64,000 nt of DNA from Setaria digitata. Taxonomy: Eukaryota > Nematoda > Chromadorea > Rhabditida > Setariidae. This document shows, piece by piece, positions 1 through 13,000 of the stretch (positions are counted from its first letter, which is position 1; every line of letters begins with the position of its first letter). A program made the translations under genes and the position numbers. The notes under the pieces are model-generated. The model saw only the letters and a program-made list of their open reading frames with translations, was not told where the DNA came from and ran no database searches. The stretch spans positions 39,580 through 103,579 of the forward strand of contig RCAB01000206.1 in NCBI GenBank assembly GCA_003640385.1. Direction: 5' to 3'.

Positions 1-61
1 AACAATGAAGACAATGACTGTTTGTGTTATTGCCAATGAGGAAGTACGACGAGAATTGTAA

Positions 62-2653
62 ATGAAGTGGTGCTACATTGCATTCTTGGCTATCCTTTTG
101 ACCGAAGGAATGGTGGTAAAAGGCTTCTTGGATGATCATCCTGATTCTTACTGGTTAGTAGCAGATGTGCTAAGCATCGAGTGGCGAAAAGGATGTCTAA
201 CAACTGCTGGTTGTGCTGAGCCAAGGTTTCAAGTAACCAAAGTCAATACGGTGAACAATGAAGCTAATTTGATCAGCTGGCCTGTTACACTTAAGTTAGC
301 TGAGGTAAACTCACAAAATGCTTATGGAAACTAAGTTAAAGTCGTAACACGTCTGAGGCATCTGGCAAACTTTCATAATAATAACAATATAACTGCTGTT
401 GGCTTTTGAAGTTGTTTAACATGAAAGTTAACTCGGTCAGTGAAATTTGCATGAGATAACTCACTTAGTAAATGAATCTCAGTCTTCAACTAGTTGTAAG
501 TGATCTTTCCGAACATAACAGTTTACTAATTGCTGATCTTCCGAAAAATGCACATTTTTACTTCGATTTCTTTGACATTCTCACTTCGAGAAATTGTCAA
601 ATGAGTGCCTTCTCATATTCATTTTAAGGAACAATATTACTATGCAAAGAACAAACAAATATTAAATATTAATGGAAATGGTGAGAATAATGTCCATAAG
701 GTTATTGGGAACAATAATTTCAAAAGTTGCAGAAAAAAAGAAGTGATAGCTTATTGATAGATAAAGGACAGTACATTCTTGGTTTCTTCAAAAGATCCAT
801 CATTCTGAAGCCAAGAATGTTCCAAGAGATGTTGCTATATTCTGTTTAATTGATGGTAGTACATATGGGAAGATTCTGACTATCTTTTTATCAGTAATCT
901 AAATCACTTATCAGATCTTCGAAAACTATAAAATAGTAGGATATAATTGAAATTTTTTTGCACCTCAAACCACTTTGAATTAGGTAAATGAAGAACAATA
1001 ATACATAACTTTTTTTCTAGTTTTTTCTTTTTTTCTAACTAGCTATAGTTGGTTTAAAGAGTTCAGATTTTTACTGCGGTCAAAATTATATATATAAAAG
1101 ATGAATATGAACTTGATTGTCTTCGCAAAAACATTATTCTTCAATGCTATAAATGTAATGTGCTATCAAATTTCAATCACTAAACGCACTTCAGACCTTT
1201 GTGAATGCCTTTCAAATGTTAGTCATAATTCACAAAGGTTCGAAATTCAATTTGTGAAATAAATCAAATGCGGACTTGCAGTGCACAATTAATATATTTT
1301 ACACCGTTAGCATTTGTTTCGCGTTCATAAATTTGAAGTTAAAATTATGATTTTTTGGAACGCAAACACAAAATCAAATGGGAATTTCTGATTTTTTTCG
1401 AAAGGAAATTCGACATATAATATGCTAATATAATAACCATTTTTAATTAAGTCTAATAATATAATATTGAACAAGAACTGACTTCTATGATCAAAAATTT
1501 CCTTACGATATTGACTATGATTGCATTCTGCAACTCTTTTCACAGGTTTGGAGTTTTCAGGAAACGTCGCGCTCATTCATATCGCACTGGACATCAAGAA
1601 GTTTTAACGATATTGCCTTGAGGTGTGAAGTAGCGGGCCTAGATCCTACTTATGGATTTCCTAGGATATGTGATTCCACGCCTACCAAACGTATATTTGG
1701 CGATGAGGTTATTGTGATTAATTTAAGCAACAATGAATTTAAAACAGAGAGGGTTTCGAGTTTCAAACTTTTCGGACTTTTGATAATTTCACTCGTCCTT
1801 AATATTATTATGATCACTAAGGTTGAAGTCTTCGATGAATCTGCCAATCTAAAACATTTGTTTTTCAGAGCGATCACTTCGCGAGTCTAAGGAAACAACA
1901 TGCAGTTACTAGTGGGAAATTGGTTGTGGAAGTAAAAGGAAAATGTTTTAACGCCTCACTTGCTCTGCAAAAATACGACCGCTGTCCAACTTGCATTGAG
2001 CATCGCAGTATCGCGGTTGTTGAGCAGGTGACAGCTGACATTTCGAGCATTTCTATTTGATAGAAACAGAAGTACTGCAAACTGTCTGATTAGTTTTCTT
2101 AACAGAGCTTATTGCATAATTTCAGTACAGTGACTCGGAAACGAGCAGTGAATTCTTGTCACGATTCCATGGAAACGATCAGTTTCTGTACGCTGTGGTA
2201 ATCTTGGCAGCATTCGCAGTCATTCTGACAGCCGGCTTTGCTTGTTTACTCATTGCTTTTCTGCATCAGAAGCGCCGGTTGAACGAATCTAACTCCAAGC
2301 AACTCCTGCGTTCAGAACAGCTTAATACTGCACATTCGTTGCAAATATGCCAGGATGACTCAAGGTATCTTTGTCGACCCGGCAATACCAGCTACTGTCT
2401 TTGCCATTTTCTCGATTAGCAATCATTTCCGGTAATATTCAGATATGATATACCATGGGAGCAAGCGCCAACAACCTATCGACGATCTCCCTATCGAAAT
2501 TTCAAAACTAAAGATGGTTTCACGCCGATATCTTCTTCGTTAATGGGTCCGATATCAGATGTGATGGCACTGGCACGATCAGATTGCCGGAAAACCTCAC
2601 CAAGTTCATCATTTGGTACCGAACCTCACGATAGTGGCTTAGAATCCGTTTAA
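62..2653 (+). CDS. Unrecognised type I single-pass membrane protein, five exons
   Basis: Proposed exons are 62-304, 1546-1752, 1869-2027, 2126-2364 and 2443-2653. All junctions keep phase and the joined product is 352 residues. The ATG at 62 opens a hydrophobic signal peptide (about residues 1-21). An ectodomain of about 200 residues follows with scattered cysteines (GCLTTAGC, RCEV, RICD, GKCF, CPTC). A strongly hydrophobic span at about residues 222-248 is followed by the stop-transfer sequence HQKRR. The cytoplasmic tail is Ser/Arg rich and ends HDSGLESV. I do not recognise the family. The ectodomain could be a divergent beta-sandwich, but no motif proves this. The exon 2 acceptor is uncertain (1546 or 1561, both in frame), and the donors after exons 2 and 3 (GTTTCG, GTGACA) are weak. 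The open frames, phase match, signal and membrane anchor make a real gene likely. Function is unknown. Confidence 0.72.
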
Positions 2654-5600
2654 TACATCTTTTCCATATATTTTGAATGGTAGTGCTATCTGTGTGTAAT
2701 TGGAATTTATTCATTATAATTCTTTCAAAAGTAAAATATTTCGATTCAATTATGAAATAAGTTTAAATCATAAGTTTCATTATTAAATCTTTTGAGTTGT
2801 TGTTACTAACAAATGTCAATCCCATATGTACCGTATTATTTCAATTTAGAAATTTATTTATTTCGCGACTTCAACATTACTTCAAGTATAGTCCAAAATT
2901 TAACAAAATTGTCATTTCTATTAGGGGTGATTAGAGTGTATTTCTCTGTTTTTTAATCATAATTTGATGTTGTTCGAAAAATAAAGCTTCTAAAATGCTT
3001 AATTCATCTGCCGAAGACTTAGAAAGAAAAATAATGAATGCTCGTAAACTCTTAAGTATTTTGATACTGAAGCAGTAATGACCTAATGGCCAGATTACCC
3101 GAGAACAAAGCGAAGAAATTTCGGAGAGATAAATTAGATTTAGAGGCTTGCAACTGGAATAAAACTTCTCTTGTGGAATACAAACACAGTTAGTATGTAA
3201 AAGCACTTTGTTTATCCGACAACATTCGCAAATATCTAACTGACAATTAGATTTATATTGACTTTGTATTAGATTGCAACATGTTCAATCAAAGAGGCTG
3301 AATCCTCGACCGTTTCGAGACATCTATTAACAGTATTTAAGTATTATTATCAGATTGTGCGCTAAATTTCTGTTCCATGAATATAGTATAACTAGCTAGT
3401 TTTTAACTTGGTTATTTCAACTTAGCTAGTATTCGCTTTTTCATAATTGAATGGGAGTGGTGTAAAATCACTGACTCATTATATCCATTACTATTGTAGT
3501 TTTTAAATTCGTTTTTTTTTTAATTTAAAATCAATAATAGTCAGCTAATTTAATGTGCGTTATTAATATAGAAAGAAAGTAATGCTTTTTGTTTATCTTG
3601 TAGCAGAGAAATGAAGGCGAAATATTTTTGCTATTTTTTGCACAGGAATTTCTAAAAATCTCTAAAAAAAAAAATTTCTAAAAAAACCTTTGTAGAACAA
3701 TTGATTGATGGAACTATTCAAAAGCGTTTTACCAACTCTAATTGTTTTACATAAATTATATTTTGGTGATAAGCGTAGTAAAGATAGATAAGAATGCATT
3801 GATATTGTTGGAAGTATGAAAATTAATTGCTTCCATTGACCTCACTTCGCATATTTAATTCATTTTGTAAAATCCATTATGAGGTGCTCACCTGTTTTAT
3901 TTCGATTGTTGAACTTTATACTTACATCTGTATGTGTAAGTTTTTTTTAATTTTAAAAAGCTGACAGATAGTTAGCCAAAAAAAGGAATAAAATTGGTTT
4001 GAATATTAATGTTTGAGTTTTTGATCGACAGTTTTTTAACTATTTTTTAGTGAAACATTTTCAGACTTAAAAATTTGTAAAGAAAATATTTGCTCTGAAT
4101 ATCACTTTACCAGTTTTATTAAACCTGGCTGAATAAATGTAAATTAATAAGCATGCCAGACGTTAATGCTTCTTTATGCTATCATCAAAATCATTTTAAC
4201 CTACATATTGCATTCACTTACCTTGATTTCAAAATGCTTTCTTTTATTTTGCAATTTACTAATTAAATTTTGAACTTCAAGCACAGTAAAATGATTGTTC
4301 TTCCTTCAATTCAAACCTGAGATTTTCAAAGCGCTGTTCCAAAAAAAAGGTTGAATCTATGCTTTCTACTGAGTGAGCCTTCCGGTATACGGTAATTTCA
4401 TTCATAAATTATTTATCAATAAATATTTCTTTCTAACAAAAAATTGAAACATTTTATTAACTGCTTTTTTCAGCATAAATAAGAAAGTCAAAGATAGTTT
4501 TTACTCAAATTAACTGAGAATGATGGAATAGATTTCATTTATTAGTTGCCCTAGTGAATTAGTTTTCTTAGGTGGATTCCACTTCTACCTAATAAATAAA
4601 TGATCAAATTCTAAGCATTTATATGGTTGGTTAATTTAGTCTTTTAGACTAGAAATTTAGTATAGATCTGCAGGATTCTCGAGGAATTTTCAGTGAAGTT
4701 GTTGCATTCAGTTGATTTAGCCACTGTTTCTAGCAAGTTTATCTTGGTCCATTTCCAGGATTAAAATCTTGTAGGGATCACATAAAATAGAACAAATGCA
4801 TATGGTTTCTTTATCATGCAAATAATCTGACCAAGACCAACTGCTTCACTGGTATACCCTCGTGGTTTGGGAATTATCGGTTGTAGATTTCTAGCATTTA
4901 GCAAAATTTAATTATTCTAAAACTGATTCATCTAACTGATAGTTTGCTTAAATTTAGTTATACCTCCTTCAACTGCTTATTTAGAGTACAAGATTCTATG
5001 TCCACCTGTTTATCAATTTATTGATTTATCGCTTTATCGATCATCTTGCTTTTTAATAATCTGCAAAGGTCTAATGAAGCAGATAAGTGTATTCTTATCA
5101 ATCAATGATTACCACATTTTAACCACATAATTTAATTTTCTGAAATGACCGTGTTAATTTTTGAATTTGTTGGAAATAATTTTATGCTCTTAAACAATAA
5201 CTTATTTTGCTTATATACCAACTTTTGACAAATGTTGTGTCAATTTGTTAACTTTTGACAAATGCTCCTTTTAGTATGCCCAATTCTTGAGAGTTTAAGC
5301 AATTGATTAATATACGCTTTGAAAATTTATCACTTTCAAAATTTTATCAGGATTTTGATAATAAATGCTAAATAAAATATTTTCGTATTATTGAAAATTA
5401 TTTAGTGGGAATTACACTTTGTGAATATAACGTCTTTCAAATTTCATTTTTTTAATACAAGAATTTTTAAAGTTAGTTTTTCTCTAGAACTTTTTTTAGA
5501 ATTTCACTTGCTTCTTTCATTATTGGTGGTGCTTTGACCTTGATTTCACTCGCTGATTACAGCTATTTATTTCTAAACCAAAATTCTCATCAAAATTATA

Positions 5601-6115
5601 TCATTATTGCTTGTCCTCACAATGATTGTCACCAATATTGATAAAATTATTGTTAACAATGCATAAGGAAAAATCGTTATTGTCGCTTAACTTGTGATTA
5701 GAGGAGGTATGGAAAACATTTTATCACTAATTTTAACTTGTTATTTTCATTTCAAAAATAGGGAAGTAAGATTTCCATAATTTTTATTCAACTATCAGAA
5801 CGAAGTCTGCTTAGTTCATTATTATTAAGAAATGCTTTGTCAAGAATACTAATTAGTTCCTTCAAATTGTCAACTTATCACAACGTTTATCATTTTATCA
5901 TACTTTACATAATGTTAATGGTAGGCCAATTGAGAATTTTTCTTTCTCTGAAAAGATACAAATTTAAATCTGACCAGAATCCTTTTGTTTGATTAATTCG
6001 ATGTGCTGATTATTGCTTTGGTTGAATTTTCATGATGAGTTCAACCATTTCCACTGCTGACTTCGCAGTTATCTTTTCTTTTTCAGTCCGATAGACAGTT
6101 TTATTCAACAATAAA
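2654..6115. other. Gene-poor T-rich stretch
   Basis: This is 3.4 kb with no confident gene. The plus strand is T-rich, as introns of plus-strand genes are here, so part may be transcribed. A short ATG-started frame at 2995-3078 (27 codons, beginning MLNSSAEDLERK) looks protein-like and could be a first exon with a donor near 3075, but no partner exon was found. A short direct repeat with core ACTTTTGACAAATG occurs near 5220 and 5250. Nothing else stands out. Confidence 0.5.
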
Positions 6116-6993
6116 ATGAGTGATTCCATCATTCCATTTCATCTATTAAAAGGAGAATTGAGTGTATGGGTGGTCGCTCATTAGCTGATCTTAACAGTCT
6201 TGCAGAATGATTGGAGATGCTAACTAGGGATTGAGAAGGTTCAATGAGTGACATTTTAATTCTCAACAAAGAGAAGAAATGAATTTTTGTTATGATATAT
6301 AAATGGGAGGCATAACATTACTGCCATATGCTGAAACAGTGATTGTCAGTGCATTGTTTCACTTTTTATTTTACTGATTTCATTCTTCTTTTCTTACGGA
6401 GAACGGAGAAATTTCATCACATTCATTATAAACTTCAAAATAACTAATTTCTGATATGATCAAAGAAAAAATTCTAGAAAATTGTAATAGCTACAACTGA
6501 GTGGTTGTTTTCCAAATTGAAATGGAATTTTTAATTGTACCCAAAATTCTTAGAAATTTGTAAAATTAGTTTGTTATATTCTTGTGATATAAAATCACTT
6601 TGTAAAATAAAAGATAATTGCTCTGCTGGAATGTTCCAACTAATGTTTTCCTGACACCACTTAAATAATTTCAATGTAAAAAATACCAATCATTTTGCCT
6701 AATGCAATCTTGAATTCATGGAATATTCAGTCATCAGGTGCTGTTTTTATTGCATTAGCAAATAATATCTAAATGGTAATTATTTTTTTCTTGATTTACA
6801 AATACAAGCTCTTAAGATTATAACAACTGATCAACAAAAGAAGAAAATAACACTTGCATTACATTTAACAACCACTTGTTTTTTTATAGAAAATAACAAA
6901 TCACTTGGAGTGACTGTGATCAGAACACAGGAATTGTCACAGTCTCGTTCTCGCCGCTACTCTCGGTCCTTCTGGGAGATCGTTGAAGGATAA
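6116..6993 (+). CDS. Probable two-exon gene for a 49-residue protein
   Basis: Exon 1 is 6116-6161, from ATG to an A|GTGTAT donor. Exon 2 is 6890-6993, after TTTTTTATAG and ending at TAA 6991. Phase 1 matches and the joined protein is 49 residues. It starts MSDSIIPFHLLKGE and continues with LGVTVIRTQEL, then an Arg/Ser run (QSRSRRYSRS) and ends WEIVEG. An acceptor-like CTTTTTCAG lies about 30 bases before the ATG, as expected for trans-splicing. Exon 2 looks coding: it has mixed codons, two glutamates and a tryptophan near the end, and is richer in GC than its flanks. I do not recognise the family. Exon 2 could instead be the last exon of a longer gene with other upstream exons. It ends only about 130 bases before the next ATG (7128), so it could share a transcript with the SBSPON-type gene. 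Confidence 0.5.
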
Positions 6994-7071
6994 TAATGTC
7001 GTCTGAATGCTTCGTTCATCGTACAGTTCACCATTTTAAAAACCCAAATGTAATAATAATGCCCTCTAGTG

Positions 7072-7127
7072 ATTTAATTTTTCAGAATTGATATTTTAAA
7101 TGGCGTCATTTGTGGTAAAATAAGAAA
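7072..7127 (+). promoter_or_regulatory. Leader of the SBSPON-type gene: acceptor site and 7-codon upstream ORF
   Basis: TTTTTCAG ends at 7085 and is a good splice acceptor with no coding exon before it, so it may be a spliced-leader site. The 42-base leader that follows contains a complete upstream ORF at 7100-7123 (ATG GCG TCA ... TAA). It stops 4 bases before the main ATG at 7128, an arrangement that can lower translation of the main frame. Confidence 0.45.
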
Positions 7128-10018
7128 ATGCTAATCGGTGCATCGGAGTGCATAACGACATTGCTCTATATACTAGTGACTCTGGTAGCAGTTACTCATA
7201 CCGGTTGTTATCAGAGGCAGTTATGCTGCTTAGGACGTAATTTAACTTGCATTGCGGTAGAGGATGAAATCAATCATCCACCTATGAAGATTCGTCGGCA
7301 AAGGTCACAGAAAGGTCAGAAGGACCGATGGTTTCCTACTGTTTATGATAGAAAAATGAATCGGATTGGTAAATTAGTTTTAAGGGATTTGATTGCGTTG
7401 GATGGTGTTGGACTTGAAGCACTCAGTAATCATGGTTCGTTGCACTCACGAAGTTTTGTTTTTTGGTTTTCAAATTCCTTTGGTTGTTGTTCATTTTCCG
7501 TTCATAAATTCTGCAGCAAGTTGTTGTCACAAATTTAAACGAGTAGATGACTTACTATGCTAACAAGGATGTGGTACAAGATAGATTAGTTTCTCCTTCG
7601 AAGTTTTCAACTCTACCTTTTCTCCTTCTTTCATTTTGCAGACTCCTTAGGAAATGTAATTAGTTTTTAAGTATGAAAATGACTCTTATGGCGACAATGA
7701 ATGCTGCTTGGATCTTCATTATATATGCTGTTTTTAGAATTCGAAGGTTATCTGAATAGCCAGAAAGAACAACTTCAACTGGAAGAACTTCCTAGTAATA
7801 CTATGGTAGCATCACCTGTTCATAACCAACTCATTTTCGGTGAACCATTTTATTCCAGCGAACAGCAGCAGGAAAAGACAGATTATTACCAGCGTCACAG
7901 ACTTATTCGGTGTTTGATTTTGACTTGAATGTTAGCTAAATGATCAAGATGATTTCAATCTTTTCGACTTAAACGGAGGATTTAGAAGTACTTTGGAAAA
8001 AAAGATACATTATAACTTTCTACAAAAAAAGGTAGAATGGTTGGCAGAAAATGATGCTCTGTTTAAGGGGGAGACTTTCTTTTCCGTAATTTCCTTTTTA
8101 TTTTGTTGCTTCGAACTTCGTCAGGAACTGAATAATTTCGAAACTGAAAAGAAGTCTCTCAGCTGCATTCTACTGTCCTCAGAAACTTTGAGGAAAAAAT
8201 TCAATAATGCCTTGAAGGGATGAATTATCGTGAGTGGAATCCCGTATGACGCCAGAACTGCTTGTTTCAGGTACTCACTGCTGAATCGGTACATTCCGCT
8301 TGTAGTAAAGGATTCTCTAGGTAACACGTGGCCGAATACTGCCTCGCGCTTCGCGTTTCTGAAAAACACTGCTTACGATAATTTCTGCTATTGTGATGAG
8401 AAATGCGTAACATCTGGCGATTGCTGCTCCGATTATGCAATCACTTGTCCACGTGTGTTTTTACTTTCAAAAAGTTTGCAAATGTATATTTTGCCGTGCA
8501 TGCATTTTACAGTAGTACTTTCAAATCGGTCAAGAAGACTGAAGCATACTTGCTCCTTAGAGCTCCGTGAAATATTTGAAATTACAGCTACTGATTGTAC
8601 TGTTAGTGAATGGTCCATTTGGTCTCACTGTGTTCCGGATCAGGGAAACTGTAAAATCGGCATACGAACCCGGAAGCGTAACATTGAAAGGAAGCCAAAA
8701 CATGGTGGAATGGAGTGCCCGTCACTGGTGGAAAAAATGAGTTGCTTTAAAGAATGTGCGCAACAAAAGCGGCGGCATCAGCCAGGTATGCTTCTGATTA
8801 TAACAGAGGAAGATATCTTTGGGAACAAATTATTTTTTGCCGTAATTATCAATATGTGAGAAATGAACTTATCGAGAACTTCAAAAACATTTATTTCTTC
8901 CCACACCTGACTGATGTCGTCGCTTTTATCAAAAGCAATTCACCATATATGTTAATTTTTAAAGAGCATAGTTGAGGCGATACGGTGAAGTCGATTTACC
9001 TGTTCAAATTTTCAAGCATTTCCATAATGCTCGCTTTTCAAGCAGTAGGAAAGATATTTATTTGCTTTATTTAGAAATTGCACCTGTAGCACTCATCTTG
9101 GATTATTCATATAACAAAACGAGAGAAGGGTTCAGTCGCGATCATAATCACCAGGAAGCATTTGATAAGGGAAAAGAGCTATATTAGTTAGTTTTAATTC
9201 CACATTATTACTGCTAATAAGTAATAATTGTGAATAAACTGTTGAAATTGTTTACTTGTTGAGGTATAGAATTTTGTTTTATTTGAGGTTAATTTGCTTA
9301 ATTTCCGGTTTCAACATCCTGAACTATTGATTTTTAGCTAAGACATTGAGGATGCTACTGGTATAACTTAAAGTATCTTAAGCTTACTAAGCTTGGAATA
9401 TAATTAAATGTCGCAGCATTCACTACCCTAAATATTAGTGAATATTTCTTTCTTCTTGTTAGAGATACTTCTTCTTGTAATATAAGTGAAGAAAATAAGA
9501 ACAAAGAATCGAATACTTTTCTTTTCCCTTAATGAAGTCATTTCTCTGAGGCTATTTAAGCTACTGTGCGATTTATGAATTGGGTTGGGTGAATTCGAAT
9601 TGCATCGATAAGACAGTCATTCTCAAGCTTCGTACCGGCAGTAGTATCTGCGTAGAATGTCAGCCAGAAGCACAGCTACATCATAATATTGCTGCGTAAG
9701 TAATCTCTAATGGCACTAAAATATGAAGTTTCTATTTCATCTCAGCTTTCTGTCTTTTGCAGTCTTGTTTCTAGGTCATTCACTAGAATCCGAAATATAT
9801 TTCGAGATGCAACCAGAGATGAAAATAGTGCAAATTTACTTTCAAGTGCTGACTACTTCCATTACAGATGCACATCTGATCTTAACAACGGAGAAAGTGG
9901 TTTCTGGAAACTGATCGGGCCGAAGTCATGCAATGGTATCTGGAAAAGGTCATCCAAAACAGACGCTTGTCGGTGTGAAATGAACTTCCCGACTCATGAT
10001 GCATTCCTCTTTGTTTAA
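7128..10018 (+). CDS. Secreted somatomedin-B and thrombospondin type-1 domain protein (SBSPON/RPE-spondin family)
   Basis: Seven phase-consistent exons: 7128-7368, 7738-7909, 8271-8452, 8588-8785, 9075-9186, 9561-9695 and 9868-10018, giving 396 residues. Residues 1-26 are a signal peptide. The somatomedin-B cysteines are split. CYQRQLCCLGRNLTC lies near residue 27, and FCYCDEKC...GDCCSDY follows only at about residue 177. A thrombospondin-1 repeat follows (SEWSIWSHC, then GIRTRKR, CPSL, SCFKEC). The C-terminal half matches the family end: YYCAIYE, ICVECQPEA, then WKLIGP, CNGIWK, CRCE and the final FLFV. Family members are extracellular matrix proteins. The roughly 125-residue basic, Gln-rich insert inside the somatomedin-B domain is unusual. 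AATAAA at 10167-10172 is a likely polyadenylation signal. Family assignment is strong; exon 2 is the least certain exon. Confidence 0.87.
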
Positions 10019-13000
10019 AATTAGCAAGATAGTAAGATAGTTAGTGAATTTATACTGCCGAAAATTTTAACTGTAAGGGTTACCACCAAATTAGGCTATC
10101 TACTAGACTGAAAGGTGGGAGCGAATTGTTGTTCCGCTTCAGTACAGTTACGCTACGCAAAGTTGCAATAAAAACATTTAAGAAGTCTGGACTTAGCTGT
10201 GTCAAGTTGAAGTCGACATGTTAAATGGTACTTCGATCCCAACACTACCAAGTTGTAAGACTACCTGATGTCATTTTAATAGATATATGCTGCATATGCA
10301 ACTATTTGATACAATTTTTCTAAAGAGTGCTAAATTCAAATTTCCTCAGTGTTCCTTCAAGATCCAAAAAGAAAAAAGCAAGAACATAAGAAAAAACAGT
10401 ATAAAAAAGAAAAAGCTAAATTTCGAAAACGATTTCCTCACGGGTCATTCTCTCCTTTTCCTTCCCAAAATAATTGAAACATTTGCGATAATTTGTTTCG
10501 GTTTCTTTGAATCCAACTCGCTTTATTCTCCCAAAGTAACAGACAGAAGATTTGCAATATCTTTGAAACAAAATGAAGTTTTCACTAAAGCAAGAAGCTA
10601 GTGCATTTTATCTTAAATTTAATAAATATCTCAGAGCCAACGATATCAGATATTTGGAACAACTCCTTCTGATACAGGACGGCAAGAACAGGCAGGATAA
10701 TAATTAGAAATTAATCCTTTACTTATTCAAAGTCACTATTTTTTGGCTATGACTGTCACTGAAAATAACTGTAGTACAAGTTCACAGTAACTACTATTCT
10801 TAACATTCAATTTTCTACTGCTACAATAAATTAAACTATTTTTGTGCTTTAGTAATTTACAAAAATATTGAGCTGTGAAAGCTTCCTAGCTGTGGATTAG
10901 TGATGCCGCTGAAATGAAGAACATTAAATCCTAATAAGCCTTGAAAAGCTGTTTTATTTAAAGACAGTGCGAATGTTACATTCCTGAAAACAAAAGTTAT
11001 TACACTCCAGACTTGATCTTCCTGATCACAGTTTTCAAGTGGTGTCTATGTTATATTTTGCACACTTTTTTTGTTATCCTAATGCTAATGCTCTCTAAAT
11101 CAGTTATTGGAGCTCTCACTAATTATTTACAGCCAAACTTGTCTCTTAAATTTAATAGAAACATTAATTATCAATTAAAAATATTGTTTGGTCCTCCCTC
11201 ATCGATTGAAATACAGATTAGGTTTATTTTTGACCTTGTCGCTTTATTGACTGATTTGAATTATTTGAAAAAACATGGAGCTTAGCTTGAAATATCAACC
11301 TCAGAAAGTTGATAAGAGCTCAAACTGCAAATGATAAAAAAGCTTAAATGTCTGAAATATGTATGCCAGACTGCGATAATATGGATTCGATTTAGTCCTC
11401 CTCTCTAAATAGCACATTGCTCAATCTCTGAAGTTTCATTTATTTTAGATGTGAAAATTTTGAACAAACTACACATTTCTCCACAAAATTGACAACATTT
11501 CAAGATCACAATTAAATTGCTTATTCAAAAACCAAATTAAAGGTTGAAAATTCAGCAATAAAAGTAAAATTCTAAGTAGAAAGCCTTACTCAAATACTTT
11601 TTTTTTGTTGCAAAATAAACTTTTTCTTTGTTCAGCTCAAATTGATTAGAAGAAATTAATTTTAGATAGCCCTACTAATCTACTGCCTTACAAAATGGAT
11701 GACACAGTTCAATTCACACATGATATATTATAATCTATATTTCAAGTATATTGCTATACAGTATTGAAAGACTTATTAAAAAGTGGTTTAAAAAAGACGA
11801 GCAATTTCGTTGAGTCAAGATGATCATGAAGTTTTCGGTTAAATAATCTAGTTTATCCTAATTGTAAAATTTCCATTCATTTTAATTAAAAGTTTGTGCA
11901 TAGCACGAAAGAAATACCATATGTTACTATTGCATGAATGAATTTATAAACACTAATTTCACTCCACATTAACTTTTACAAAACAGATTTTCTACAGCAG
12001 CTTGGAATATTTATGATACAGCGGTGGGAAGTCGACAAAGTTATCGATGAGAAGTTTGTCGATGATGACAATTCCAAATAAGGCAGGGGAAAAGCTCATT
12101 TTTCGCAGACTACTATCACTGATTAAAAAATTCTTATAACATAAGGTCTTGGAATTAATTTATAAGAAAATTAACACAAGATTTTTGTATGAATCCCATG
12201 ATTGAAACTTTTGTAATCAACATACGAGAAAATAAACTGAAAATGAAGAGCAGATAAGTAATTATATTGCAGTATCTTTGTTATTATTTCTTAAGTATAT
12301 CTAATTTAAGTTGAAAATTATTGGTTTAAGGTTATCGGAAGCATTTAGATTTGAAAGAAGTTCAAAAAAACTACAATTTTTCTTCTAAATCTCAAATTAG
12401 CTAGAAGATGCCTTTCACTACAAAAAGTGTCTTAAGAACTTGTCGGTAACTGCTGCTCACTAATCTAACAGCAACTATTCATAAATACTAGTGCTAATGC
12501 TGTAATTACTAGCCACAATTAGAAAAATTGTACCGAACTTTTCCTGCATATTAAAACACGAAGACAGAGACATTATATAAGTTTAAGTGGATAGCAGATG
12601 ATAAATCGAAATAAATTTTTTTGAAATTTATGTACAAAGTACAAGATGCAAATTTCGCCTTGCTCTTTACAGAAAAATGCTACATGGAGAGACAATAATC
12701 AGTCGATTTTTATGCAATTCAATTGATTTTTATCCTATTTATTCACCAAATCTTTAGAAAATGTCGTAATTCCAAACAGCGTTCACCGACAAGGTTATCC
12801 TTAAATGCTCTAACGAATAATTTTTTTGACAAAAAGAAAACGGCTTACTACGGTATTCAGGGGTTACGGTACTGTATTAAAAACCTAAATCAGGCTGTAA
12901 AAGATATATGAAAAAACTGCAGCATATTGGGACAACTTTCCCAGTGAAAGTTCTGGTGATTTGATTAGGGATGCCGTATCGTCGTCACCACCGTGTTTCT

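Noticed and set aside
7940..8230. Possible extra exon of the SBSPON-type gene (frame FNLFDLNGGF... and a GTGAGT donor at 8230)
   Set aside because: Its phases (0/0) do not fit the flanking exons (phase 2), while direct joining of 7909 to 8271 is in phase.
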